Below, one piece after another: positions 63,770 to 64,000 of a stretch of 64,000 bases of DNA (the stretch's first letter is position 1; each line of letters starts with the position of its first letter). The stretch is from Lachnospiraceae bacterium NK4A144 (GTDB lineage Bacteria > Bacillota > Clostridia > Lachnospirales > Lachnospiraceae), in the NCBI GenBank assembly GCA_000424365.1, contig AUJT01000001.1, forward strand, positions 402,112 through 466,111, read 5' to 3'. Both the position numbers and the translations under genes were made by a program. Below the pieces are notes generated by a model, which saw only the letters and a list, made by a program, of their open reading frames with translations, made no database searches and was not told the origin of the DNA.

Positions 63770-64000
63770 TCAATAGTTGACGTGCACAGACTGATAGGCT
63801 GTGGCTAAATCATAAAAGCCACTGTTTATCAGTCTTTCTTTTGACATAGCTCGCTTAACCGTTGTTAGGTTAGAACAGAACCAATGTCCCTTGCGGCTAT
63901 TAGCCGCCATATATGCATAGTATTCCGGAATTCCCTTCTTAATCAGATTTCTCATCTTAGTCTTAGGTTCCTTCCATTGTTTCCAAATACACATACGTAT
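63770..64000 (-). CDS. ltrA: Group II intron reverse transcriptase/maturase, C-terminal part
   Basis: Only the last 76 residues are present; the frame is open to the right edge. The segment (MCIWKQWKEPKTKMRNLIKKG, then YYAYMAANSRKGHW, and RLINSGFYDLATAYQSVH) matches the C-terminal maturase-specific region of bacterial group II intron proteins, with the R.CIWK.WK.P.TR..NL pattern. No HNH endonuclease motif (CxxC...H) is found after it, so it seems to be an endonuclease-less type, though only this end is visible. The stop lies just before domain V. Confidence 0.9.
   Translation of the reverse strand: MRMCIWKQWKEPKTKMRNLIKKGIPEYYAYMAANSRKGHWFCSNLTTVKRAMSKERLINSGFYDLATAYQSVHVNY

Larger units (their letters stand above)
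63699..64000 (-). mobile_element. Group II intron, 3' part (5' part outside window)
   Basis: On the minus strand the intron maturase gene ends, followed within two bases by domain V, a domain VI stem (GAGGACGGCGG / CCGCCTCC with unpaired A), and a 3' end ...CTACTCGAT that fits the AY rule. The exon that follows, CGCCTTATT, is repeat sequence. Only the last 302 bases are in the window. Confidence 0.88.

Noticed and set aside
1..64000. tRNA, rRNA, tmRNA, 6S or RNase P RNA genes
   Set aside because: No cloverleaf, conserved T-arm sequence or conserved RNA core was seen in any intergenic gap on either strand.

Overview
The window looks like a chromosomal segment of an anaerobic, low-to-moderate GC Firmicute, most likely a Lachnospiraceae member (Butyrivibrio/Roseburia-like). 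This is inferred from gene content: NfnAB electron bifurcation, formate-tetrahydrofolate ligase plus FolD, a molybdenum hydroxylase operon, MreBCD-PBP2-RodA, an RsbW/STAS module, and gene order typical of clostridia (mutS-mutL-miaA, phoH-HD-ybeY, rluD-lspA-sepF-yggS). No species can be assigned from sequence reading alone. Nearly all genes lie on the minus strand; only three clear genes (AI-2E-type permease, xpt, an ECF sigma factor) are on the plus strand.

Layout. 1-4.7 kb: purine/aromatic hydroxylase operon (xdhA-xdhC-xdhB plus a fused FeS-Mo hydroxylase cut by the window edge), with a promoter and a terminator-like leader hairpin. 4.7-8.7 kb: apt, a chemoreceptor remnant, a lipoprotein and a permease. 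8.8-12.4 kb: an RsbW-like kinase, STAS antagonist, unfamiliar GHKL-like protein, secreted protein, and a cytidylate-kinase-like protein. 12.5-18.4 kb: rluD, lspA, aroB, sepF, yggS and a HlyD-like membrane protein. 18.9-28.3 kb: P-loop protein, DD-carboxypeptidase, mgsA, rodA, PBP2, mreD/C/B, radC (cell elongation). 28.4-37.5 kb: cystathionine/methionine-lyase-like protein, miaA, mutL, mutS, miaB, 5-formyl-THF cyclo-ligase (mismatch repair and tRNA modification). 37.5-47.3 kb: two flavoproteins, a lipid flippase-like protein, a DUF3048 lipoprotein, ybeY, a degenerate PgpH, phoH, rlmH and a zinc-ribbon protein. 47.4-55.3 kb: nfnB/nfnA, a FIST-GGDEF protein, xpt, a LytS-like kinase with a SARP-type regulator, and the ECF sigma factor. 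55.3-63.5 kb: zinc-ribbon/TPR protein, folD, fhs, ftsK, uppP. The right edge holds the 3' end of a group II intron.

The most unusual signal is a family of intergenic palindromic elements. Long copies (7190-7402, around 16555-16700, 18568-18752, and 63596-63698) carry a core of about 145 bp. Its first stem changes on both arms together between copies, which suggests a folded RNA or single-stranded DNA. Short copies (51847-51905, 52704-52761) share the outer arms but have only a simple terminator-like hairpin inside. The group II intron at the right edge has inserted precisely into one long copy.

Other points of interest: a possible attenuator before xdhA, a PgpH homologue whose HD motif reads HR, a methylglyoxal synthase with Glu where E. 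coli has catalytic Asp71, a large insert in PBP2, and missing minCDE and yggT/ylmH/divIVA genes from their customary positions. No tRNA, rRNA or CRISPR array was seen.
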